Origin: Cryomorphaceae bacterium
GTDB lineage: Bacteria > Bacteroidota > Bacteroidia > Flavobacteriales_D > Crocinitomicaceae
DNA: 64,000 bases
Assembly (NCBI GenBank): GCA_027490665.1
Contig: JAIXXP010000034.1
Location: 1 to 64,000, forward strand
Direction: 5' to 3'
Shown here: positions 38,901 through 46,194 of the stretch, piece after piece
Numbering within the stretch: the first letter of the stretch is position 1
Layout of the letters: each line of letters opens with the position of its first letter
Position numbers and translations under genes: made by a program
Notes under the pieces: generated by a model
Told to the model about the DNA's origin: nothing
Database searches by the model: none
The model's input: only the letters and a program-made list of their open reading frames with translations

Positions 38901-39543
38901 AATTGCCCATGAAATTAAGAATCCGCTGACCCCAATGAAGCTCAATATCCAACATTTATTGCGCAAAATGGAGGCTCAGGACGCCGACGTACAACTACTT
39001 GCTCAAAAATCACTGCCTTCCCTCATCGAACAAATAGATGCCTTAGCCCGAATGGCCAACGAATTTGCCCGCTTTGCCAAACTCCCAGAGCCCAATTTTG
39101 AAAAAATCGAACTGGGCGCATTTATCACCCAAACCATTGCACTCTTTGACGAAGATCAAACCATGATTAATTTTCAAGAAAATGGTACTAAACTTTGGAT
39201 CAACGCAGACAAAGACATGCTCAGCCAAGTCTTTCACAACTTGTTGCTGAATGCCCGACAAGCCACTGATCTGACCCCAGAGCCAAAGATTGAAATGCGA
39301 CTTCAAATTCAAAAGGAAAGCGTTGAAATAGCTATTCAAGACAACGGGATTGGTATATCTGAAGAACAACAAGAGCGTATCTTCACTCCTTACTTTACCA
39401 CTAAGTCGTCAGGATCCGGAATTGGCTTAAGCGTAGTCAGACAAATCATTGAAAAACACAACGGTGAAATTCGTTTTGAGAGCAAGGAAGGCGTTGGGAC
39501 AATATTTTATATTTACCTCCCTTTAATCTCTAAAGGGACGTAA
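35974..39543 (+). CDS. Very large membrane sensor histidine kinase (NtrY-like core)
   Basis: 1189 residues from the ATG overlapping the udk stop. In order: membrane helix (about 12-30), a polar periplasmic part (to about 195), a block of about 7 membrane helices (200-430), a second periplasmic region (about 440-665), two helices (about 670-740), a PAS/Cache-like sensor (about 745-885), a helix, HAMP (about 905-960), then HisKA and HATPase. The phosphorylated His is residue 979, in QQIAHEIKNPLTPMKLN, an NtrY-type H-box. NLLLNARQA, DNGIGI, FTPYFTTK and SGIGLSVV are the ATP-binding boxes. No response regulator is adjacent. It overlaps the convergent membrane gene by 21 bases. The signal sensed is unknown. 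Confidence 0.9.
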   Translation: MSPFISFIRTWKFSLLGLLLLLFGLISYYSNQEQSFSITAVQKRFSELEKEGAAQAKLLLEQIDKGQKLPTSNELIYHLYQNEVLFGWSSNQLPVGRYKTAVFPDNGLIKLNNGYYFSQSVQKDSITSCVSFCLLKEYEFSNAYLNAANPKFWNQQFSVNLTGARKHAIFDSKKQIVFYATPLPQNTNSTNKNGGPLFILIAVFLFCYEIQTYFEKSWIGSLLLLLGLLVTRIVLYEITWPLNWQENDWFSAGFFAYNEWYPDFFAFAINSLFIVFGFRILIVLLRITDRWWSKMMALLLPILLWLWVLEQLRIVIDHSNIPLSFEHLFELRLSSYFFFALIGYFLFTFHKTVHFAVIQNSTQKWFRRPLLKLGICILPFLWLLSDGQNWINFLPICIICIQLVFENTRKTSWRRLSIQLLLLTVNAAIISFYLQDLQANKDIENRQLFAQQLAIERNINLELAYAQIAPNINEENWLNTSFDSLQKHFTKVGFEHLLTQKFFTGIWDGFDIDADIYAADNRPCFGTDSLKLSRLKALVNEHGQASDIQDGLYFMPHEEEGLSYVILLRLEAQKTIAITLVSKRIPEEIGFPRLLISDQAGISNSLESYAIGKYAEGRLIHQTGTFNYPNLLSAFKKQQTKKGHFEKNGFSHVIQQQNTGSAIIISTETSGWFTNITSFAFMFVFWGLLMLVNNIAITLVKNKSLQWSLAFKVQLAFLLILAVSLFLYGLGSSIFIGQQFDDYSQQALREKLSSVQAELKSQTFLLDTLDQGEIAKTLETKLAKLSRVFKTDLFIFDSDGFLIASSRPKLFAYGLIGEHMNPRAMDALIGENQSYFSHQDQIGKLSYRSAYLPITNHRLQQIGFINIQLFGQQEAYEQQIERFFKAAINVFVLLLALSVLIALVVSNWLIGPLQVVARSVRNLELGKTNQKIAYQNDDEIGALVKAYNEKLTELELAAVQIARSERESAWRDLAQQIAHEIKNPLTPMKLNIQHLLRKMEAQDADVQLLAQKSLPSLIEQIDALARMANEFARFAKLPEPNFEKIELGAFITQTIALFDEDQTMINFQENGTKLWINADKDMLSQVFHNLLLNARQATDLTPEPKIEMRLQIQKESVEIAIQDNGIGISEEQQERIFTPYFTTKSSGSGIGLSVVRQIIEKHNGEIRFESKEGVGTIFYIYLPLISKGT

Positions 39544-41106
39544 ATCAAAAATCATTACTTTGTTCTGATGATATAAGCATCTCGATAAATAAGGTTTGAT
39601 GTCTGGATTCGCGGTGTCTGCCTGAAGCAGCAATAACTTTGAAGCTCCTATATTGATCCAGCGCCGGATCATGTAGGCATTACTAACGTAACTTCTGTAC
39701 CCGTAGCCGCTATAACCAATTCTATCAATTGTGCTTAAGTGTACATTCGGATACGGATCCGAAAAACAAAAGACGGTGTCTGTCGGTACAATAATTTGCT
39801 GTATGGCGACACGCTGCTCTTGGATTTGTTGTAGACCCTCTTGGTGATTGAAATAAAACCATTTCCAGATTTCTTTTATGGGTTTAGATGTGAACGAGGA
39901 CTTTTCAACCAAAATATTATTATTGCCCGCTGCTACTTGCGTAAATGAAACCGTATTCAAAAAAATCCAGATCAATCCAAAACCTAATAGTATTTTACGC
40001 CAGCGCCAATTTGATAGGATATCACTTTGAAACCTGAGTAGCATGGCAAAAAGCGTCAATGGAAAAAATAAAGCCTCGATAAAATAATAATCGTGGACCT
40101 CAAAAACCCAAAACCAAAGTATAAAATAGGCGAATAGACCAACTAATGCAATAGGCAGCCAATACCTAAAAAACAAAGTGTGCTTAGATTTGATGCTCAA
40201 GTAAAGACCCAATAACAACAATATCAGCATTAAAATTGGCTGCATGATTTCCTTAAGATGCTCCTCGAGAAGCAACTTTATAATACGCCAACGGGAAGCG
40301 GTATCCACCTCCCAAATTGGTCGGATTGTAGTAGAGAAAATACTAGAGTGATACTTGGCATTGTAGGAAATAGCATACTGGTACCACCAAAAAGTAAGCA
40401 AAAAGGAGAGGAGCAAAGAAATTAAAGCAACCCAGGTTCGGCGGTCTCGCCAATAAATGCGGTTAGCTGCGTGCAAACTATAAAAGAAAAACGCACCAAC
40501 AAAAGACAAAACAGCCACCAAAGCCGTAATTTTAATCAAGACGGCAATGGCTAAAAATAGAGTGTATACCAACCCATCTGTTATTTTTTCGGTTTGCGTA
40601 AATCGATAGAAAAAGCTCCCGGCAAGTAACAGACTCGCAAATGAATATACATTGGGCAAAAGGGTGTCGGCATAGTAGATGAGTACCGGCGAACTCAAAA
40701 TGACACCACTAAAAATGAGGACTAGTTTTTCTGACTGAAAAAACCAGAGGAGTACGTTTCTAAACGCAATAATTGCTGCTAATAAGTAAGCCAAGCTGAA
40801 CACTTTTGCCATCCAAAGATGGTATCCAAAGATGCTCCACAACTTACCAATTACGAAGTAAACCACCGGGAACTCAGCTGCAGCCTGTTGGTTTCCGAAA
40901 TTAGATATGGCGTGGGTTTTGGGTTGTAACAAACTTCCTCCGCGCATAAATTGCATGGCTTGTGAGAGTGAATCCGCTTTTCTGCATTCGTGGATAGGCT
41001 GAATAGGATCTAAAAAATGCTGCCAAAAAGCATAACAAAAACTCAACAAGAGCAGCAGCCCTAATAAGCGCCACTTAAGGTCGAGATGAGTGAAAAAGCG
41101 TTTCAT
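39523..41106 (-). CDS. GT39/ArnT-like membrane glycosyltransferase
   Basis: 527 residues with about 11-13 membrane helices followed by a soluble C-terminal part (from about 395). The first periplasmic loop (about 30-70) contains DPIQPIHECRKADSLSQA, placed like the catalytic acidic loop of GT-C enzymes (protein O-mannosyltransferases, ArnT). These move sugars from polyprenyl phosphates to proteins or lipids outside the membrane. The acidic pair is less clear than in classic members, so activity is inferred. Divergent from the MBOAT gene. No carrier-lipid synthase is seen nearby. Confidence 0.65.
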   Translation of the reverse strand: MKRFFTHLDLKWRLLGLLLLLSFCYAFWQHFLDPIQPIHECRKADSLSQAMQFMRGGSLLQPKTHAISNFGNQQAAAEFPVVYFVIGKLWSIFGYHLWMAKVFSLAYLLAAIIAFRNVLLWFFQSEKLVLIFSGVILSSPVLIYYADTLLPNVYSFASLLLAGSFFYRFTQTEKITDGLVYTLFLAIAVLIKITALVAVLSFVGAFFFYSLHAANRIYWRDRRTWVALISLLLSFLLTFWWYQYAISYNAKYHSSIFSTTIRPIWEVDTASRWRIIKLLLEEHLKEIMQPILMLILLLLGLYLSIKSKHTLFFRYWLPIALVGLFAYFILWFWVFEVHDYYFIEALFFPLTLFAMLLRFQSDILSNWRWRKILLGFGLIWIFLNTVSFTQVAAGNNNILVEKSSFTSKPIKEIWKWFYFNHQEGLQQIQEQRVAIQQIIVPTDTVFCFSDPYPNVHLSTIDRIGYSGYGYRSYVSNAYMIRRWINIGASKLLLLQADTANPDIKPYLSRCLYHQNKVMIFDLRPFRD

Positions 41107-41115
41107 TTGTTGAGG

Positions 41116-41123
41116 TAAAGATA
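41116..41123 (-). promoter_or_regulatory. Possible -7 box of the GT39-like gene
   Basis: TATCTTTA on the minus strand, one base from consensus, 9 bases before the ATG at 41106. Confidence 0.3.
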
Positions 41124-41130
41124 CAGAAGC

Positions 41131-41164
41131 TTTGGTTAGTTTTCGACTTTTTGAGTTATCTTTC
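41131..41164 (+). promoter_or_regulatory. Candidate promoter of the MBOAT gene
   Basis: TTTG at 41131-41134 and TATCTTTC at 41157-41164 are separated by 22 bases, within the 17-23 I recall for Flavobacterium -33/-7 pairs. The -7 half differs at its last base. The ATG follows 16 bases later. Confidence 0.35.
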
Positions 41165-41180
41165 CACTGCTTAAAACAGT

Positions 41181-42545
41181 ATGCTTTTTAACTCTATCGA
41201 TTTCCTGTTTTTTCTTCCAGTGGTGGTGGTGCTGTACTACTTGCTACCGCAGCGCTTTCGCTGGGTACTCATCTTTGTGAGTAGTTGCTACTTCTACATG
41301 GCGTTTATCCCGAAATACATTTTGGTGCTTTTTGCCATCATCCTGATAGACTACAGTGCTGCTATTTGGATGGAAAAACTTCAAGGAAAACAAAGAAAAA
41401 GGCTGCTTTTACTTAGTTTGATCGCAAATATTGGCATTCTTGCCTTCTTCAAGTATTTTGGTTTTGCCAACCAAACACTCATTGACTTTTTTACCTTGTT
41501 CGGAAAAGAATTCAAATACTACGATCTCGGAATCATTCTCCCAATAGGACTTTCCTTTCACACTTTTCAGTCGATGAGCTACACGATTGAGGTATACCGA
41601 GGGCAACAAAAAGCAGAAAAGCACCTCGGTTATTTTGCCAACTACGTCTTGTTTTTTCCGCAAATGGTAGCGGGGCCCATCGAGCGCTATACCACATTAG
41701 GTGAAGAATTGCGCAAAGAACAAAGGTTTCAATTTGAAAACTTCAGCGCTGGATTTCGTTTGCTTTTACTCGGTTTTGTCATCAAAATGGTGGTGGCAGA
41801 TCAGCTGGCGCCTTTTGTCAATGCAATTTATGCTGCCCCCACCAACCATAGCCCGTTTCAAATTGCACTTGCGCTCATCTTTTTTTCATTTCAAATTTAT
41901 GCCGACTTTTTTGGTTACTCCTTAATTGCTCAAGGCAGTGCACGTTTGCTGGGCATTCACATCATGGATAATTTCAAAACGCCCTACTTTGCAGCAAGTA
42001 TAGGGGAGTTTTGGCGCCGTTGGCATATTTCCTTAAGTACGTGGTTCCGCGACTACCTCTATATTCCGCTCGGCGGAAACCGCGTGGGCAAATGGCACTG
42101 GGCTTTCAATACTTTACTCGTTTTTGGGATCAGCGGCTTGTGGCATGGTGCCAGTTGGACCTTCATTGTTTGGGGTCTGCTGCATGGCCTTTTCCTCATC
42201 TTAGAAAAACCACTTAAGCCGTTCGCCAATATAATAAGCACTTTTATATTAGTCACCTTAGCTTGGGTGTTTTTTAGGGCGCCAGACTTCGCAAGCGCAC
42301 TTCAAATTTTAAAAGGACTTTTTATAGCGCAATCTGAAGGGCCAAAATGGATGGATCTTTGGACCCCACTCTGCGCACTAGGGCTCTTCCTCCTGCTCGA
42401 CTTCTCTTACCGCAAACAAAGATTTGACATGCTACTCAATCGCTTGCCATTAGTTGGGCGTTGGAGTTTGTATTTTGTTATGCTGTTCTTGCTTTTTGCA
42501 TTTTCCGGGACCCAGAAATTTACCTTTATTTATTTTCAGTTCTGA
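41181..42545 (+). CDS. MBOAT O-acyltransferase (AlgI/DltB type)
   Basis: 454 residues with about 11 membrane helices. It begins with the AlgI-like MLFNSIDFLFFLPVVVVLYY stretch and includes PQMVAGPIERY, the WRRWHISLSTWFRDYLYIPLGG block, and the catalytic His322 in GLWHGASWTF. AlgI/DltB proteins pass acyl groups (acetyl, D-alanyl) across the inner membrane to extracytoplasmic glycans. The stop overlaps the start of an SGNH-like gene (TGATG), the usual MBOAT plus partner arrangement. The recipient glycan is unknown; the polysaccharide locus at 1-4 kb is one candidate. Confidence 0.92.
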   Translation: MLFNSIDFLFFLPVVVVLYYLLPQRFRWVLIFVSSCYFYMAFIPKYILVLFAIILIDYSAAIWMEKLQGKQRKRLLLLSLIANIGILAFFKYFGFANQTLIDFFTLFGKEFKYYDLGIILPIGLSFHTFQSMSYTIEVYRGQQKAEKHLGYFANYVLFFPQMVAGPIERYTTLGEELRKEQRFQFENFSAGFRLLLLGFVIKMVVADQLAPFVNAIYAAPTNHSPFQIALALIFFSFQIYADFFGYSLIAQGSARLLGIHIMDNFKTPYFAASIGEFWRRWHISLSTWFRDYLYIPLGGNRVGKWHWAFNTLLVFGISGLWHGASWTFIVWGLLHGLFLILEKPLKPFANIISTFILVTLAWVFFRAPDFASALQILKGLFIAQSEGPKWMDLWTPLCALGLFLLLDFSYRKQRFDMLLNRLPLVGRWSLYFVMLFLLFAFSGTQKFTFIYFQF

Positions 42546-43552
42546 TGGTCAAAAAACTTTTCTTCCGGTTTTTGGTGCTCGCAATAGGGTTAGTCGTCAT
42601 GAATCATGTCTATCGCTTTTTCTTTTATGAAAAAGACCTCCGACAACACAGCCCTGAAATGCTAGAAGTTTGGAAGCAACAACGCAAGTCAGATGTCCTC
42701 TACTTTGCGGAATCATCAAATATGAATGTCCGCGATACAGATCTTGTTAAAAAATCAATTTCTGAACTCACCGACGACCTTTTACCAAAATTTAAGATAG
42801 GTGCAGTAAATAAACCAGCTACGCATGCCGGGATTTACAAAGAATGGATCAAAAATATGCGCGCACCTTTCCCAAAAGCGATCATCGTTACCATGAACTT
42901 GAGGTCTTTCGGTGCCGATTGGCGCCATTCAGAATTAGAAAGTGTATTGCAAGCCGGAGTGGTCATGCTCAAACCCTATCCGGTATTAGCCAATCGGTTT
43001 TTGCTTGCGTTGAATGCTTTTGACAACAAAACACCTGAAGTGCGCGAACAAGAAATGCTACGCGAATGGGAAGAGGTCAAATTTGATTTTCCGTTTAAAG
43101 TGCCTCATGCCACTGTAAGGCTTTGGGACAACGCAATGGCCAACGGAAGTTTTCTACTTCCAGACGGCGCCTGGGACATGGAAAAGATTACATTAGCGTG
43201 CCATTACGTGAAGTCTTATGCGTTTCAAATTAGGCCAGACAACCCGCGCCTGAAAGATTTTGATGAAATCGTTGCATTTTGTCAGCAACACAAAATCAAG
43301 CTGATTTTCAATTTATTGGCAGAAAACACCGCATATGCCCAGCAGTACGTCGGCAAAGAACTCGTGCAAATCATGCGTTACAACCGCAATTTGTTGGTGC
43401 GCCGTTATGGCAACAAGCCTGGGGTAACGGTTGTAGATAACTTAGAATTGCTCGAGGGGCTTGATTTCAGTGACCAAAACTGGACTACAGAACACTATGG
43501 CTACAACGGAAGACTACAAATTGCCAAACAGCTCGCCAAAGCACTTCATTAA
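42545..43552 (+). CDS. SGNH/DltD-like membrane-anchored partner of the MBOAT protein
   Basis: 335 residues from the ATG overlapping the MBOAT stop. One N-terminal membrane helix (about 5-22) precedes an extracytoplasmic domain. YFAESSN (Ser57/58) stands where SGNH hydrolases carry their nucleophile, and TEHYGYNGRLQIAKQLAKA near the end (His317) resembles the DltD/AlgX closing motif with the catalytic His. I infer that it moves the acyl group from the MBOAT protein to the final acceptor, as DltD, AlgJ and AlgX do. Overall similarity to known families is low, so the assignment rests on motifs and position. Confidence 0.75.
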   Translation: MVKKLFFRFLVLAIGLVVMNHVYRFFFYEKDLRQHSPEMLEVWKQQRKSDVLYFAESSNMNVRDTDLVKKSISELTDDLLPKFKIGAVNKPATHAGIYKEWIKNMRAPFPKAIIVTMNLRSFGADWRHSELESVLQAGVVMLKPYPVLANRFLLALNAFDNKTPEVREQEMLREWEEVKFDFPFKVPHATVRLWDNAMANGSFLLPDGAWDMEKITLACHYVKSYAFQIRPDNPRLKDFDEIVAFCQQHKIKLIFNLLAENTAYAQQYVGKELVQIMRYNRNLLVRRYGNKPGVTVVDNLELLEGLDFSDQNWTTEHYGYNGRLQIAKQLAKALH

Positions 43553-44214
43553 TTGAGTTCAATCCTCAAAGGAAAGGTAAACTCCGAAACCACAGCAGCA
43601 CCATTCTCATCTTTAGCAGCATTCCAATTTGGCATGGTCAGGAGTGCAGTAATAAGACGGGGTTTCAATATTTCGAGCTCCTTCTCAGAAAATTTTAAGA
43701 AGTTAACTTCCCTTACTTTGCCCTTTACATCAATGAGCAAGCGAATATAAATTTTACCCTCTATGCCCAACTCACGGAGGTAATTCCACTCATAACTGTT
43801 TTTGATTTTGTTATCGATATACTTCAGCAATTCATCAATTGAAATACCATAAGATGCTTGAATAGTAGGAAAATTGACGATGCTGTCTCGAATTGTTTTT
43901 GGCAGTGGGTCTGGCGGGCCCACACATGTGATCACCGGCTCTGAAATATAGCCCGGTGGATCTATTGGACACGGATCAGGATAAGGGTCAGGTAGATAAC
44001 CTGGGCCGGGAACAACCTGCGGAATAAATTGCGTAATCTTTTTGGGTTTTGATTTACTCTTCAACTCCATTTTTGATACTGCGTTTTTTGGTTGAGATTT
44101 GTTAAGATGAATTTTATTCTGATTTTTACTGTCTTGCACATCGCTATTTTTTTCCTCTCGACAAGAAGAAAAAAAGAAAAAACCAACCAGGAGATAGAAG
44201 AATATATGCCGCAT
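43549..44214 (-). CDS. Lipoprotein with a TonB C-terminal-like domain
   Basis: 221 residues from the ATG at 44214, which exposes a lipoprotein signal ending in FSSC (Cys18). Next come a Lys/Asn/Ser-rich stretch (20-55) and a proline-rich segment (about 60-100, with GPGYLPDPYPDPCPIDPPG). The C-terminal domain (about 135-221) has the TonB-C pattern GIEGKIYIRLLIDVKGKV, then MPNWNAAKDENG and a last strand FTFPLRIEL. TonB itself is anchored by a membrane helix, so a lipid anchor is unusual. It ends inside the 3' end of the convergent SGNH-like gene (4-base overlap). Confidence 0.75.
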   Translation of the reverse strand: MRHIFFYLLVGFFFFSSCREEKNSDVQDSKNQNKIHLNKSQPKNAVSKMELKSKSKPKKITQFIPQVVPGPGYLPDPYPDPCPIDPPGYISEPVITCVGPPDPLPKTIRDSIVNFPTIQASYGISIDELLKYIDNKIKNSYEWNYLRELGIEGKIYIRLLIDVKGKVREVNFLKFSEKELEILKPRLITALLTMPNWNAAKDENGAAVVSEFTFPLRIELN

Positions 44215-44257
44215 GAGAATACCTTTATCACAAAGAACGCACAAACAATTGAATCCT

Positions 44258-44265
44258 TACCTTTG
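44258..44265 (+). promoter_or_regulatory. -7 promoter box of ispG
   Basis: TACCTTTG, 18 bases before the ispG ATG at 44284. Confidence 0.5.
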
Positions 44266-44283
44266 TTAGACTAAATAAAACAG

Positions 44284-46194
44284 ATGCAACGCTATTGTCT
44301 AGACCCATGGAAACGCACGCGCGTTTTAACACAAGAAGTTCAAATTGGAACGCTTAACTTGGGTGGGCAAAACCCTATTCGGGTGCAATCCATGACCACT
44401 ACTGACACTATGGATACCGAAGGATCGGTAGAGCAATCTATCCGCATGATCGATGCAGGTTGTGAACTCGTAAGGCTTACGGCACCTAGTAAAAACGAAG
44501 CCGAGAATTTACAAAATATCAAAGCAGCACTTGTTCAAAGAGGGTACAACACCCCGTTGGTAGCCGATATCCACTTTACGCCAAATGCCGCTGAAATAGC
44601 CGCCAAAATTGTCGAAAAAGTGCGTGTCAACCCAGGTAACTACGCCGACAAAAAGAAATTCGAAGAAATTGATTACACCGATGAGAGCTACCAAGCTGAA
44701 CTCGACCGAATCGAAGAAAAATTCACACCCTTAGTACTCCTTTGTAAAGCAAACGGGACCGCCATGCGCATTGGCACAAATCACGGATCGCTTTCTGACC
44801 GTATCCTAAGCCGTTACGGCGACACCCCTGAAGGGATGGTCGAGTCTGCGTTTGAATTTATCCGCATCTGTGAAAAACACAATTACAAACAATTGGTCAT
44901 TTCCATGAAAGCGAGCAACACGCTCGTTATGGTTCAGGCCTATCGCTTGCTTATGGCAAAAATGCTGGAAAATGGTTTTGTTTATCCGCTACACTTAGGC
45001 GTTACAGAAGCTGGCGATGGCGAAGATGGCCGGATTAAATCTGCGGTTGGCATTGGCGCACTTTTAGAAGACGGCCTAGGTGATACCATCAGAGTGTCAC
45101 TAACAGAGGCTCCTGAAGCAGAGATACCCGTTGCTCAAAAACTCATTGCCAAATACAATTCTTACATACCACATGAATTTGTAGCTCCAAGTGGGAACTT
45201 AAATTATTCGCCATTTCATTACAGCAAAAGAGAAAGCCACTCCTTTCATAACATCGGCGGAAAAAATACCCCTGTTGTGTTGGCAGACCTCTCTTTTGTC
45301 GAAGCCATCAAACCAGCTCATTTCTTCGGTTTTGGCTACCAGTACAGCATTCCGCTCGACAAATGGAATATCCAAGATCAGGCTGCCGATTACGTTTACA
45401 TCGGGAGCAATGAGCTTGACTTTGAAGTGCCCGGTACCCTAGGAATCATCATGGATTTCGAACTATGGCAAGCGGCATTCAGCCAAAAAGCAGGCTATTA
45501 CCCTCTGGTTCTGAAAGAACAACTTTCTGAAGTGGCCCCTGATCAAATTTGTTTCTTGCCACTTGAAGCCGAAGATACAATTCCTCATCAATTGACAGAC
45601 AAACCGAATGTTTGTATAATTCTCAATACGAAATACAGCAATAAAACACAGCTTTACCGTCGTTTCTTCCTTGAATTACAAGAAAAAAGTCTGCCTAACC
45701 CCGTAATTTTATCTTATCAATACGAAACCGCTGAACTTGAATCATTCCAACTCTTTGCAGGGGCCGATGCCGGAGCACTTTTAATTGATGGTTTTGGTGA
45801 TGGTATTTGGCTCAATGCCGAGTTAGGTGCACAACACATTAATTCTACAGCTTTTGGTATTTTGCAAGCAACCCGCACGCGGATTTCCAAAACTGAATAC
45901 ATTTCTTGCCCTTCATGCGGCCGTACGCTTTTTGATCTCCAAGAAACCACCGCTAAGATCCGACAACGTACCGCCCACTTAAAAGGGCTCAAAATCGGGA
46001 TTATGGGCTGTATTGTGAACGGCCCTGGCGAAATGGCCGATGCCGACTACGGTTATGTTGGAACTGGGCCAGGAAAAATCAATCTGTATAAAGAAAAGAC
46101 AATTGTAAAGCGCAATATTGAAGAACAACAAGCTGTAGAGGCGCTCGTAGACCTCATCAAAGAATACGGCGACTGGCAAGAACCCAAAAACTAA
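44284..46194 (+). CDS. ispG: 4-hydroxy-3-methylbut-2-enyl-diphosphate synthase
   Basis: 636 residues, the long form with an extra central domain (about 270-520) found in Bacteroidota, Chlamydiae and plants, rather than the roughly 370-residue E. coli form. The N-terminal TIM barrel has GGQNPIRVQSMTTTDT and LVADIHFTP. The C-terminal [4Fe-4S] domain has Cys542 and Cys545 (CPSCGRT), Cys576 (MGCIVNGPGEM) and the following Glu. It makes HMBPP in the MEP pathway, using reduced ferredoxin or flavodoxin. It overlaps the convergent pseudouridine synthase gene by 4 bases. Confidence 0.96.
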   Translation: MQRYCLDPWKRTRVLTQEVQIGTLNLGGQNPIRVQSMTTTDTMDTEGSVEQSIRMIDAGCELVRLTAPSKNEAENLQNIKAALVQRGYNTPLVADIHFTPNAAEIAAKIVEKVRVNPGNYADKKKFEEIDYTDESYQAELDRIEEKFTPLVLLCKANGTAMRIGTNHGSLSDRILSRYGDTPEGMVESAFEFIRICEKHNYKQLVISMKASNTLVMVQAYRLLMAKMLENGFVYPLHLGVTEAGDGEDGRIKSAVGIGALLEDGLGDTIRVSLTEAPEAEIPVAQKLIAKYNSYIPHEFVAPSGNLNYSPFHYSKRESHSFHNIGGKNTPVVLADLSFVEAIKPAHFFGFGYQYSIPLDKWNIQDQAADYVYIGSNELDFEVPGTLGIIMDFELWQAAFSQKAGYYPLVLKEQLSEVAPDQICFLPLEAEDTIPHQLTDKPNVCIILNTKYSNKTQLYRRFFLELQEKSLPNPVILSYQYETAELESFQLFAGADAGALLIDGFGDGIWLNAELGAQHINSTAFGILQATRTRISKTEYISCPSCGRTLFDLQETTAKIRQRTAHLKGLKIGIMGCIVNGPGEMADADYGYVGTGPGKINLYKEKTIVKRNIEEQQAVEALVDLIKEYGDWQEPKN

